Of a stretch of 6,222 bases of DNA, positions 1 through 5,384 are shown one piece after another (the stretch's first letter is position 1; each line of letters opens with the position of its first letter). The notes beneath the pieces are model-generated. The model saw only the letters and a program-made list of their open reading frames with translations. It made no database searches and was not told the origin of the DNA. The position numbers and the translations under genes were made by a program. Source of the stretch: Pseudomonadota bacterium (GTDB lineage Bacteria > Pseudomonadota > Gammaproteobacteria > Xanthomonadales > Xanthomonadaceae); the NCBI GenBank assembly GCA_023388955.1, contig JAEWFH010000059.1, forward strand, positions 1 to 6,222, in the 5' to 3' direction.

Positions 1-1505
1 CCGGCCAGGTCGAGGTGGTGGCCGAGCGCATCGAGGTGCTCAACAAGGCCGAGCCGCTGCCGTTCCACGCCCACGAGAACCCGGGCGAGGACATCCGCCT
101 GAAGTACCGCTACCTGGACCTGCGCACCCCGGAGATGCAGCGCCGGATGCGCACCCGCACGAAGCTGGTCGCCGCCCTGCGCCGCTGGCTGGATGCGCGC
201 GACTTCCAGGACATCGAGACCCCGATCCTGACCCGCGCCACGCCGGAGGGCGCGCGCGACTTCCTGGTGCCGGCGCGCATGCACCCGGGCGAGTTCTACG
301 CCCTGCCGCAGAGCCCGCAGCTGTTCAAGCAGATCCTGATGATGTCCGGCTTCGACCGGTACTACCAGATCGCCCGCTGTTTCCGCGACGAGGCCCTGCG
401 CGCCGACCGGCAGCTGGAGTTCACCCAGCTGGACATCGAGTTCGCGTGGGTGGAGGAGCGCGACGTGCAGGACACCGTCGAGCGGATGATGCGCGAGGTG
501 TTCAACGAGGTCATCGGCGTGGAGCTGGGCGGGTTCCCGCGCATGACCTGGGCCGAGGCAATGCGCCGCTACGGTTCCGACAAGCCGGACCTGCGCAACC
601 CGCTGGAGCTGGTCGACATCGCCGACCGGGTCCGCGGCTGCGGCTTCAAGGTCTTCGCCGAACCCGCCGCCGACCCGGCCGGCCGCGTGTGCGCGCTGCG
701 CATCCCGGGCGGGGCGAAGCTTTCGCGCAAGCAGATCGACGAGTACGCCGCCCACGCCGGCAAGTACGGCGCCAAGGGCCTGGCCTACGCGAAGATCGGC
801 GAGGACGGCGCGGTGAATTCGCCGGTCGCCAAGTTCTTCGACGAGGCGGCCTTCCAGGCGCTGCTGGAAGCCACCGGGGCCGGCAACGGCGACCTGGTGT
901 TCTTCGGCGCCGGCGCGCATGGCACCGTGTCGGACTTCATGGGCGCGGTGCGGCTGAAGGCCGGCAGGGACTTCGACCTCGTCGCCGGCGGCTGGAAACC
1001 GCTGTGGGTCACCGACTTCCCGATGTTCGAGTACGACGACGAGGCCGGACGCTACGTGGCGCTGCACCACCCGTTCACCGCGCCGGCCGTGGACAGCATC
1101 GAGGACCTGCGCGCCAACGCCGCCACCGCGGTCAGCCGTGGCTACGACATGGTGCTCAACGGCAACGAGATCGGCGGCGGCTCGATCCGCATCCACCGCC
1201 CGCAGATGCAGGCGGCGGTGTTCGAGCTGCTGGGCATCGGCGCCGACGAGCAGCAGGCCAAGTTCGGTTTCCTGCTGGACGCGCTGAAGTACGGCGCCCC
1301 GCCGCATGGCGGCATCGCCTTCGGCATCGACCGCATCGCCGCGCTGATGGCCGGGACCGAGTCGATCCGCGACGTCATCGCCTTCCCCAAGACCACCGGC
1401 GCGCAGTGCCTGATGACCGATGCCCCCTCGCCGCTGGAGGAGTCGCAGCTGGCCGAGGTTCACATCGCGGTGCGGACCCCGGCAAAGGGCGGGCAGGGCG
1501 GCTGA
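1..1505 (+). CDS. aspS: Aspartate--tRNA ligase (AspRS), 5' end cut off by the window
   Basis: Class II aminoacyl-tRNA synthetase that charges tRNA with aspartate in the cytoplasm. The reading frame is open from base 3, so the gene enters from the left. Compared with E. coli AspRS (about 590 residues), roughly the first 85-90 residues, most of the N-terminal OB-fold anticodon-binding domain, are missing; the GTG at 15 is internal, not a start. Visible landmarks in order are: the hinge-like RLKYRYLDLR; ATPEGARDFLVP; the substrate-pocket motif QSPQLFKQ (309-332); class II motif 2 FRDE (381-392) followed by RADRQLEFTQLDIE; YGSDKPDLRNP; the bacterial-type GAD insertion domain; HHPFT; GGGSIRIH; and motif 3 GIDR (1323-1334). 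It ends in TGA at 1503-1505. Whether it also charges tRNA-Asn cannot be judged, because the N-terminal determinants lie outside. The family call is essentially certain. Confidence 0.98.
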   Translation, partial: GQVEVVAERIEVLNKAEPLPFHAHENPGEDIRLKYRYLDLRTPEMQRRMRTRTKLVAALRRWLDARDFQDIETPILTRATPEGARDFLVPARMHPGEFYALPQSPQLFKQILMMSGFDRYYQIARCFRDEALRADRQLEFTQLDIEFAWVEERDVQDTVERMMREVFNEVIGVELGGFPRMTWAEAMRRYGSDKPDLRNPLELVDIADRVRGCGFKVFAEPAADPAGRVCALRIPGGAKLSRKQIDEYAAHAGKYGAKGLAYAKIGEDGAVNSPVAKFFDEAAFQALLEATGAGNGDLVFFGAGAHGTVSDFMGAVRLKAGRDFDLVAGGWKPLWVTDFPMFEYDDEAGRYVALHHPFTAPAVDSIEDLRANAATAVSRGYDMVLNGNEIGGGSIRIHRPQMQAAVFELLGIGADEQQAKFGFLLDALKYGAPPHGGIAFGIDRIAALMAGTESIRDVIAFPKTTGAQCLMTDAPSPLEESQLAEVHIAVRTPAKGGQGG

Positions 1506-1511
1506 GGCCGG

Positions 1512-2054
1512 GTGGAGATCCGCCGCGCCACCGTCGAGGACGCCGGGGTGTTGTCGGCCCTGGCCGCGCGGACCTTCACCGAGACCTTCGGCCACCTGTA
1601 CCCGTCGCGGGACCTGCAAGAGTTCCTTTCCACCAGCTACGCGGTCGACCGCCAGCGGGTGATCCTCGCCCGGCCTGAATACGCCGTCTGGCTGCTGGAG
1701 CACAAAGGCGAGGCGGTGGGCCATGCCGCAGCCGGCCCGTGCGGGTTGCCGCACCCCGACGCGCGGCCGGACGACGGCGAGCTCAAGCGCCTGTACGTGC
1801 TGGCCACGCACCAGAACGGCGGCTGGGGCGGACGGATGTTCCGCCAGGCGCTGGACTGGCTGGAACGCGACGGCCCGCGCACGCTGTGGATCGGCGTGTG
1901 GTCACGGAACCTGGGCGCGCAGCGCTTCTATGCCCGGCACGGCTTCGTACACGCCGGCGAGTACGAGTTTCCGGTGGGGCGGGTACGCGACCGCGAGTTC
2001 ATCCTTCGCCGCGGACCCGCGGCCGCGCCCCGGCACTTCACTGCCACCGGGTAG
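1512..2054 (+). CDS. GNAT-family N-acetyltransferase
   Basis: Predicted 180-residue acetyl-CoA-dependent N-acetyltransferase with a single GNAT fold; substrate unknown. It begins IRRATVEDAGVLSALAARTF, the usual GNAT first strand and helix. Strand 4 with the acetyl-CoA pyrophosphate loop is LKRLYVLATHQNGGWGG (residues 91-107), which keeps the Q-x-x-G-x-G pattern at 101-106. Motif B is WIGVWSRNLGAQRFYARHGF (127-146), the typical 'N..A..FY...GF' block, and RDREFILRR closes the fold. The GTG start at 1512 is six bases after the aspS stop and is the only start giving a full first strand. The ribosome site before it is weak, so translation is probably coupled to aspS. The closest remembered relatives are uncharacterised acetyltransferases next to aspS in xanthomonads. 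A protein or small-molecule amine substrate is equally possible. Confidence 0.92.
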   Translation: MEIRRATVEDAGVLSALAARTFTETFGHLYPSRDLQEFLSTSYAVDRQRVILARPEYAVWLLEHKGEAVGHAAAGPCGLPHPDARPDDGELKRLYVLATHQNGGWGGRMFRQALDWLERDGPRTLWIGVWSRNLGAQRFYARHGFVHAGEYEFPVGRVRDREFILRRGPAAAPRHFTATG

Positions 2055-2064
2055 GTCGCTGGCG

Positions 2065-2070
2065 CACAAT
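2065..2070 (+). promoter_or_regulatory. Possible -10 element (CACAAT) before the lipoprotein gene
   Basis: CACAAT lies 28 bases before the lipoprotein start, in the only gap of this four-gene stretch, and would place transcription start near 2077. CACAAT matches four of six positions of TATAAT. No good -35 is seen: the hexamer at 17-base spacing is TGCCAC. This may only be chance in an otherwise GC-rich gap, and read-through from aspS is a full alternative. Confidence 0.25.
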
Positions 2071-2086
2071 GGCGGTACCCCTTTCT

Positions 2087-2095
2087 GGAGGTGAT
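2087..2095 (+). promoter_or_regulatory. Strong Shine-Dalgarno of the lipoprotein gene
   Basis: GGAGGTGAT, a near-perfect complement of the 16S rRNA 3' end, lies just before the ATG at 2099, with the GGAG core eight bases away. It decides the start. An in-frame ATG at 2069 would place this ribosome site inside the coding region and add ten residues in front of the signal peptide. Confidence 0.8.
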
Positions 2096-2098
2096 GCC

Positions 2099-2632
2099 AT
2101 GAGACTGCACCTGCTCACCGCCGCCGCCGCGATCTTCCTGGCGGCTTGCGCAACCACGCCGCCGGCTTCCAGTGGACCGGGGCGGCTGGAGACCGGCGGA
2201 CCGGTCACGGTGTCCTGGAACGACCCGGCGGACTTCAGCGAGATGACCCGGGGCCGGGACCGCATGGAGACCCTGCGCGGGACCTGGGTAGGTGATCTCG
2301 CCGAGTACCTGCGGGACCGTGCGGCCGCGCGATTGCCATCCGGGGAACGCCTGGAAGTCGATTTGCTCGACGTGGACCGTGCCGGTGACTACGAGCCCTG
2401 GCGCGGGCCCGATGCCGACGACATCCGGATCACGCGCGACATTTACCCGCCCCGCATCACGTTGCATTTCCGGCATCTCGACGCACAGGGACAGGTGCTG
2501 GCCGAAGGCGAGAGGCGGCTCACCGACCCCGGCTTCATGACGCGCTCGCGGGTCCACCGCGATACCGATGCATTGCGCTACGAAAAACAGTTGCTGGACG
2601 ATTGGCTGGACCGCGAGCTGGGGCGGCGCTGA
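2099..2632 (+). CDS. DUF3016-like outer-membrane lipoprotein
   Basis: A 177-residue predicted lipoprotein. The N-terminus MRLHLLTAAAAIFLAAC is a short type II signal peptide with lipobox LAAC and lipidated Cys17. The next residue is Ala rather than Asp, which under the Lol rule favours transfer to the outer membrane. A short Pro/Ser/Gly linker follows, then one soluble domain: VTVSWNDPADFSEM, WVGDLAEYLRDRAAARLPSG, LEVDLLDVDRAGDYEPW, PRITLHFRHLDAQGQVLAEG, and a C-terminal ERRLTDPGFM region ending in charged helix DDWLDRELGRR. This order (V-x-W-x-DP-x-x-F near the start, LP-x-G-x-x-L, D-x-D-x-AG) matches my memory of the DUF3016 family, which has no known function. Periplasmic location is inferred from the signal. 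The ATG is fixed by the strong ribosome site; the stop abuts the next gene, so the two are probably co-translated. The gene call is firm, the family name fairly so. Confidence 0.88.
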   Translation: MRLHLLTAAAAIFLAACATTPPASSGPGRLETGGPVTVSWNDPADFSEMTRGRDRMETLRGTWVGDLAEYLRDRAAARLPSGERLEVDLLDVDRAGDYEPWRGPDADDIRITRDIYPPRITLHFRHLDAQGQVLAEGERRLTDPGFMTRSRVHRDTDALRYEKQLLDDWLDRELGRR

Positions 2633-3298
2633 GTGCAGGGCGCACACCGGGATGCGCTGACCCGGGTCCTGCTGCTGCACGGGTTGTGGATGCCGCGGGC
2701 CTCGATGCGCTGGATGGCCGGGCAGCTGCGGCGGGCCGGTTTCCAGCCGCAGCTGTTCGGCTATGCCTCGGTCACCGAAGGCCTGCGCGGTACCCTGCCG
2801 GCATTGCGCGCGCGGCTGGCCGAGCCGACCCACGTGCTGGCCCACAGTCTGGGCGGGGTGATGGCGGTGCGGACCCTGCAGCGTTTTCCCGGCCTGCCGG
2901 TCGGCCGCATCGTGTGCCTGGGGTCGCCACTGTGCGGCAGCGCCGCCGCCGAAGGCCTGGCCACGCGCCCGCTGGGCCGGCGCGCGTTGGGCCGCAGCGC
3001 ACGCCTGTTGAGCCGCGGCTGCAGGCCCTGGGACGGGCATGCCGATCTGGGCGTGGTGGCGGGCGACAGCCCGCTGGGCTTCGGCCAGGCGCTGGGCCGG
3101 TTCACCGGACCCAGCGACGGCACCGTGGCGGTGGCCGAGACCCGGCTGGAAGGGCTGGCCGACCACATCGTGCTGCCGCTCAGCCACAGCGGCATGCTGT
3201 TCTCCGCGCGGGCGGCGGCGCAGGCCATCGGGTTCCTGCGGCACGGGCATTTCCGCCATGGCGGGGCCGGGCCCGATGAAGCAGGCGGCGGCCTATAA
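2633..3298 (+). CDS. Alpha/beta-hydrolase (lipase/esterase-like, PGAP1-like)
   Basis: A 221-residue serine hydrolase with no signal peptide, so probably cytoplasmic. The fold opens with RVLLLHGLWMPRASMRW (11-27), where HG supplies the oxyanion hole. The nucleophile elbow is LAHSLGGV (69-76), a variant of GxSxG with Ala first and Ser72 as nucleophile. The likely acid is Asp162 in GPSDGTVAVAETRL, and the likely catalytic histidine is His185 in LPLSHSGMLFS; His178 is a less likely alternative. The triad is therefore complete. The architecture resembles triacylglycerol-lipase/PGAP1-like hydrolases; the substrate is unknown. The GTG start at 2633 follows the lipoprotein TGA with no spacer, so ribosomes ending there probably restart here. 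Its TAA stop sits inside the TATAAT of the presumed yebC promoter. The arginine- and glycine-rich tail beyond residue 203 looks unstructured. Confidence 0.9.
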   Translation: MQGAHRDALTRVLLLHGLWMPRASMRWMAGQLRRAGFQPQLFGYASVTEGLRGTLPALRARLAEPTHVLAHSLGGVMAVRTLQRFPGLPVGRIVCLGSPLCGSAAAEGLATRPLGRRALGRSARLLSRGCRPWDGHADLGVVAGDSPLGFGQALGRFTGPSDGTVAVAETRLEGLADHIVLPLSHSGMLFSARAAAQAIGFLRHGHFRHGGAGPDEAGGGL

Positions 3299-3299
3299 T
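3294..3299 (+). promoter_or_regulatory. Perfect -10 box (TATAAT) for yebC-ruvC-ruvA
   Basis: TATAAT matches the sigma-70 -10 consensus at all six positions, in sequence that is otherwise very GC-rich, 43 bases before the yebC ATG. It overlaps the hydrolase stop codon (TAA, 3296-3298). Predicted transcription start is near 3306, giving a leader of about 37 bases. The hexamer at 17-base spacing (GCCCGA, 3271-3276) is not a recognisable -35, so the promoter may be moderate or activator-helped. The position, right before a conserved gene cluster, makes chance less likely. Confidence 0.65.
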
Positions 3300-3309
3300 C
3301 AGCGCTTCC

Positions 3310-3323
3310 GTCGCAGTGGCGAC
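3310..3323 (+). other. Small hairpin in the yebC leader
   Basis: GTCGC and GCGAC form a perfect five-pair stem around the loop AGTG. If transcription starts near 3306, the hairpin lies at the very 5' end of the yebC mRNA, where it could protect against 5'-end decay. At five pairs it could also be chance in GC-rich DNA. It does not cover the ribosome site (AAGAG, about 3333-3337). Confidence 0.3.
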
Positions 3324-3342
3324 AAGGCAATAAAGAGCAGCA

Positions 3343-4083
3343 ATGGCAGGCCATTCCAAGTGGGCCAACATCCAGCACCGCAAGGGCGCGCAGGACGCCA
3401 AGCGGGGCAAGGTCTTCACCAAGCTCATCCGCGAGATCTCGGTCGCCGCGCGCACCGGGGGCGGGGACCCGACCAACAACCCGCGCCTGCGCACCGCGAT
3501 GGACAAGGCGCTAGCCGCCAACATGACCAAGGACGTCATCGAGCGCGCGGTCAAGAAGGCGACCGGCGAGCTGGAGGGCGTGAACTACGAGGAGATCCGC
3601 TACGAGGGCTACGCGCCTGGTGGCGTGGCGGTGATCGTCGACTGCCTGACCGACAACAAGGTCCGCACCGTGGCCGACGTCCGGCACGCGTTCGGCAAGT
3701 TCGGCGGCAACCTGGGCACCGACGGCTCGGTGGCCTTCATGTTCGCCAAGCTGGGCGTGCTCAGCTACGCGCCCGGCTCGGACGAGGACGCGGTCACCGA
3801 GGCCGCCATCGAGGGCGGCGCCGATGACATCGTCACCTATCCCGAGGACGGCTCGATCGACGTGCTGACCGCGCCGGAGAACTTCGAGGCCGTGCGCGAC
3901 GCCATGCGTGCCGCCGGCCACGAACCGGCCGAGGCGGCGGTGACCTGGCGCGCCGACAACGACGTGGCGGTGGAAGGCGAGACCGCGCAGCAGGTGGCCA
4001 AGCTGCTGGACTGGCTGGAAGACCTGGACGACGTCCAGAACGTGTATTCGAACGCCCAGCTGGGCGAGGACGCCTACGCCTGA
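3343..4083 (+). CDS. yebC: YebC/PmpR/TACO1-family protein (translation factor / regulator)
   Basis: A 246-residue protein, the same length as E. coli YebC. Family signatures are intact: MAGHSKWANIQHRKGAQDAK at the N-terminus; NNPRLRTAMDKALAANMTKD; and YEGYAPGGVAVIVDCLTDNK followed by RTVADVRHAFGKFGGNLG and SVAFMF. The fold is a basic helical N-terminal domain plus two alpha/beta domains, with a strongly acidic C-terminal third (WLEDLDDVQNVYSN). Family members were first described as transcription regulators (PmpR in Pseudomonas). Mitochondrial TACO1 and later bacterial work point to a ribosome-associated factor that helps translation through difficult stretches such as polyproline. The protein is cytoplasmic. 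The ATG is set by the signature N-terminus; the ribosome site is modest. Linkage to ruvC is widespread in proteobacteria, though a functional tie to recombination is not established. The family call is very secure. Confidence 0.97.
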   Translation: MAGHSKWANIQHRKGAQDAKRGKVFTKLIREISVAARTGGGDPTNNPRLRTAMDKALAANMTKDVIERAVKKATGELEGVNYEEIRYEGYAPGGVAVIVDCLTDNKVRTVADVRHAFGKFGGNLGTDGSVAFMFAKLGVLSYAPGSDEDAVTEAAIEGGADDIVTYPEDGSIDVLTAPENFEAVRDAMRAAGHEPAEAAVTWRADNDVAVEGETAQQVAKLLDWLEDLDDVQNVYSNAQLGEDAYA

Positions 4084-4088
4084 CCTGC

Positions 4089-4110
4089 CTGCCGCCTGTC
4101 GGGGCGGCAG
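4089..4110 (+). other. GC hairpin in the yebC-ruvC gap
   Basis: CTGCCGCC (4089-4096) and GGCGGCAG (4103-4110) form a perfect eight-pair stem with a six-base loop, starting five bases after the yebC stop. No T-run follows, so it does not look like an intrinsic terminator. It might shield the 3' end of a processed yebC message or damp read-through into ruvC. The ruvC ribosome site lies downstream of it and stays free. Confidence 0.5.
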
Positions 4111-4124
4111 CGGCGCGGGGCACC

Positions 4125-4131
4125 GGAGGGG
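4125..4131 (+). promoter_or_regulatory. Shine-Dalgarno of ruvC
   Basis: GGAGGGG lies nine bases before the GTG at 4141. It supports this GTG as the ruvC start, which also puts the catalytic Asp at residue 7, as in E. coli RuvC. Confidence 0.75.
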
Positions 4132-4140
4132 ACAGAACCC

Positions 4141-4662
4141 GTGAGGATCCTGGGGATCGACCCCGGCTCGCAGCGCACCGGTGTCGGCTTGATTGACGTC
4201 GCCGCCGACGGGCGCTGCCGCTACGTGCATTGCGAGGCGCTGAAGCTGGTCGACGCCGGGGACTTCCCGGCGCGCCTGGGCCTGCTGTGCGACGGCCTGG
4301 ACCGGGTGCTGGACGAGTGGCGGCCGACCCACGTGGCGATCGAGACCGTGTTCATGGGCAAGTCGGCGACCTCGGCGCTCAAGCTCGGCCACGCCCGCGG
4401 CGCCGCCCTGGCCACCGTGGTGCGCCGCCGGCTGGAAGTCAGCGAGTACGCGCCGCGGGTGATCAAGCAGTCGCTGGTCGGCCGCGGCGCCGCCGACAAG
4501 GAGCAGGTCCAGCACATGGTGCGCCTGCTGCTCAACCTGGCCAACGGCACCCGCCTGCAGGCCGACGCCGCCGACGCGCTCGCCGTCGCGCTGACCCATG
4601 CACACATGAGCGCCACCGCCGCCCGCACCGGCGTGGGCGTGGCACTGCTGCGCCGGCGATGA
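4141..4662 (+). CDS. ruvC: Holliday junction resolvase RuvC
   Basis: Crossover junction endodeoxyribonuclease: a dimer that cuts Holliday junctions by paired symmetrical nicks, working with RuvAB in recombination repair. The 173-residue length equals that of E. coli RuvC. The RNase H-like active site is complete: Asp7 in ILGIDPGSQRTG, Glu68 in HVAIETVFMG, and the C-terminal pair Asp142/Asp145 in QADAADALAVALTHAH. The conserved ALKLGHARGAA and YAPRVIKQSLVGRGAADKEQ segments (helix and DNA-contact region) are also present. The start is GTG with a strong ribosome site. The gene is 57 bases after yebC and 97 bases before ruvA, most of the latter gap being a palindromic repeat. It is likely cotranscribed with yebC and ruvA. 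SOS control is common for ruv genes elsewhere, but I saw no LexA-like box here. Confidence 0.98.
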   Translation: MRILGIDPGSQRTGVGLIDVAADGRCRYVHCEALKLVDAGDFPARLGLLCDGLDRVLDEWRPTHVAIETVFMGKSATSALKLGHARGAALATVVRRRLEVSEYAPRVIKQSLVGRGAADKEQVQHMVRLLLNLANGTRLQADAADALAVALTHAHMSATAARTGVGVALLRRR

Positions 4663-4670
4663 GGCGCGAA

Positions 4671-4738
4671 CCCGTCATCCCCGCGCACGCGGGGATCCAC
4701 GGACGTCCATGGGTTCCCGCGTGCGCGGGAACGACGGG
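4671..4738. repeat. REP-like 68-base imperfect palindrome between ruvC and ruvA
   Basis: Two 34-base arms are inverted copies around the centre GGACGTCC (4701-4708). By hand, 29 of 34 positions pair; the five exceptions are three A/C mismatches and two G/T wobbles. Each arm also folds alone: TCCCCGC-GCAC-GCGGGGA (4678-4695) and TTCCCGC-GTGC-GCGGGAA (4714-4731), both perfect seven-pair stems with four-base loops. The outer ends read CCCGTC and GACGGG. The pattern GTCATYCCCGC...GCGGGRATCC is that of a dispersed REP-like element common between genes of many proteobacteria. As RNA it could form either one long hairpin or two short ones, inside the ruvC-ruvA message. Copy number in this genome cannot be seen from one window. 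Confidence 0.85.
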
Positions 4739-4746
4739 AAAGAAGA

Positions 4747-4752
4747 AGGGAG
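4747..4752 (+). promoter_or_regulatory. Shine-Dalgarno of ruvA
   Basis: AGGGAG lies seven bases before the ATG at 4760 and just outside the palindromic repeat. It decides the ruvA start. An in-frame ATG at 4709, inside the repeat, would add 17 residues (MGSRVRGNDG...) that are merely translated repeat DNA. Confidence 0.75.
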
Positions 4753-4759
4753 TTGCACG

Positions 4760-5350
4760 ATGATCGGACGCCTGAAGGGCACCCTGGTACACAAGCAGCC
4801 GCCGTGGCTGCTGGTCGACGTGGGCGGGGTGGGGTACGAGCTGGAGGCGCCGATGAGCACCTTCTACGACCTGCCCGAGGTCGGCCGTGAGGTCGTGCTG
4901 TCCACGCATTACGCGCAAAAGGACGACAGCGTCTCCCTGTACGGCTTCCTGACCGAGGCCGAGCGGCGCCTGTTCCGCGACGTGCAGCGGGTCACCGGCA
5001 TCGGCGCCAAGATCGCCCTGGCGATCCTGTCCGGCGCCAGCGTCGACGAGTTCGCGCGGCTGGTGCAGGCCGGTGACACCGCCGCGCTGGTCCGCATTCC
5101 GGGCATCGGCAAGAAGACCGCCGAGCGCATCGTGGTCGAGCTTCGCGACCGCGCCGGCGACCTGATCGGCATCGGTGGGCCGGCCGGTGGCGGTGGGGGG
5201 GCGGCCGATCCGGAGACGGAAGCGGTCATTGCGCTGCAGCAGCTGGGGTACAAGCCGGCGGAGGCGGCGAAGATGGCCCGCGCCGCGACGGCCGCCGGCG
5301 ACGACGCTGCAACGATCATCCGCAAGGCGCTACAGTCCGCGCTTCGCTGA
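4760..5350 (+). CDS. ruvA: Holliday junction branch-migration subunit RuvA
   Basis: DNA-binding subunit of the RuvAB motor: tetramers hold the four-way junction open and load RuvB rings. The protein has 196 residues (E. coli RuvA 203). Domain I is the OB fold, MIGRLKGTLVHKQPPW to YGF (1-63), with KQPP and VGGVGYE conserved. Asp55 and Asp56 in AQKDDSVSLYGF match the acidic pin that separates strands. Domain II carries two helix-hairpin-helix motifs, VTGIGAKIALAIL (78-90) and IPGIGKKTAERIVVEL (113-128). The flexible linker is short and almost pure glycine (GIGGPAGGGGGAAD, 137-150). Domain III, EAVIALQQLGYKPAEAAKMA to LQSALR, is the RuvB-binding module. The start agrees with the invariant MIGRL N-terminus and the ribosome site. 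A run of seven G in the linker (5195-5201) is a possible slippage site. ruvB does not follow; kup does. Confidence 0.98.
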   Translation: MIGRLKGTLVHKQPPWLLVDVGGVGYELEAPMSTFYDLPEVGREVVLSTHYAQKDDSVSLYGFLTEAERRLFRDVQRVTGIGAKIALAILSGASVDEFARLVQAGDTAALVRIPGIGKKTAERIVVELRDRAGDLIGIGGPAGGGGGAADPETEAVIALQQLGYKPAEAAKMARAATAAGDDAATIIRKALQSALR

Positions 5351-5356
5351 CCCGGC

Positions 5357-5375
5357 CACGGCCCACGCGGCCGTG
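5357..5375 (+). other. Hairpin between ruvA and kup
   Basis: CACGGCC (5357-5363) and GGCCGTG (5369-5375) form a perfect seven-pair stem with a five-base loop. It ends nine bases before the kup ATG, where a ribosome site would be expected but is not seen. The alternative GTG start at 5373 lies within its 3' arm. With no T-run it is not an intrinsic terminator; it might limit kup translation or mRNA decay. This is a weak inference. Confidence 0.4.
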
Positions 5376-5384
5376 CACGACACC

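Noticed and set aside
446..1678. 410-residue + strand frame overlapping aspS
   Set aside because: Arg/Gly/Ala-rich out-of-frame reading of aspS with no motif; aspS itself is certain.
2069..2101. Upstream in-frame ATG for the lipoprotein gene
   Set aside because: It would put the strong GGAGGTGAT ribosome site inside the coding region and add ten residues before a signal peptide that is already complete.
1928..3259. 443-residue open frame on the minus strand across the GNAT, lipoprotein and hydrolase genes
   Set aside because: Composition is Arg/Ala/Pro/Gln/His-rich with no recognisable motif, and it lies opposite three well-supported genes. Long antisense open frames are expected at this GC content.
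4089..4110. Rho-independent terminator after yebC
   Set aside because: The stem is good but is followed by CGGCGCGGGG rather than T residues, and ruvC follows closely on the same strand.
3511..4605. 364-residue open frame on the minus strand opposite yebC and ruvC
   Set aside because: Mirror frame of two conserved genes, with His/Gln/Val/Gly-rich low-complexity translation and no domain.
4671..4738. CRISPR-like or intrinsic terminator reading of the ruvC-ruvA palindrome
   Set aside because: Only one inverted pair is present, with no regular direct repeats or spacers. No T-run follows the stem, and the ruvA ribosome site lies directly downstream.
4230..4763. 177-residue + strand frame spanning ruvC and the palindrome
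   Set aside because: Out-of-frame reading of ruvC plus translated repeat; the Arg/Gly-rich composition is typical of a shadow frame.
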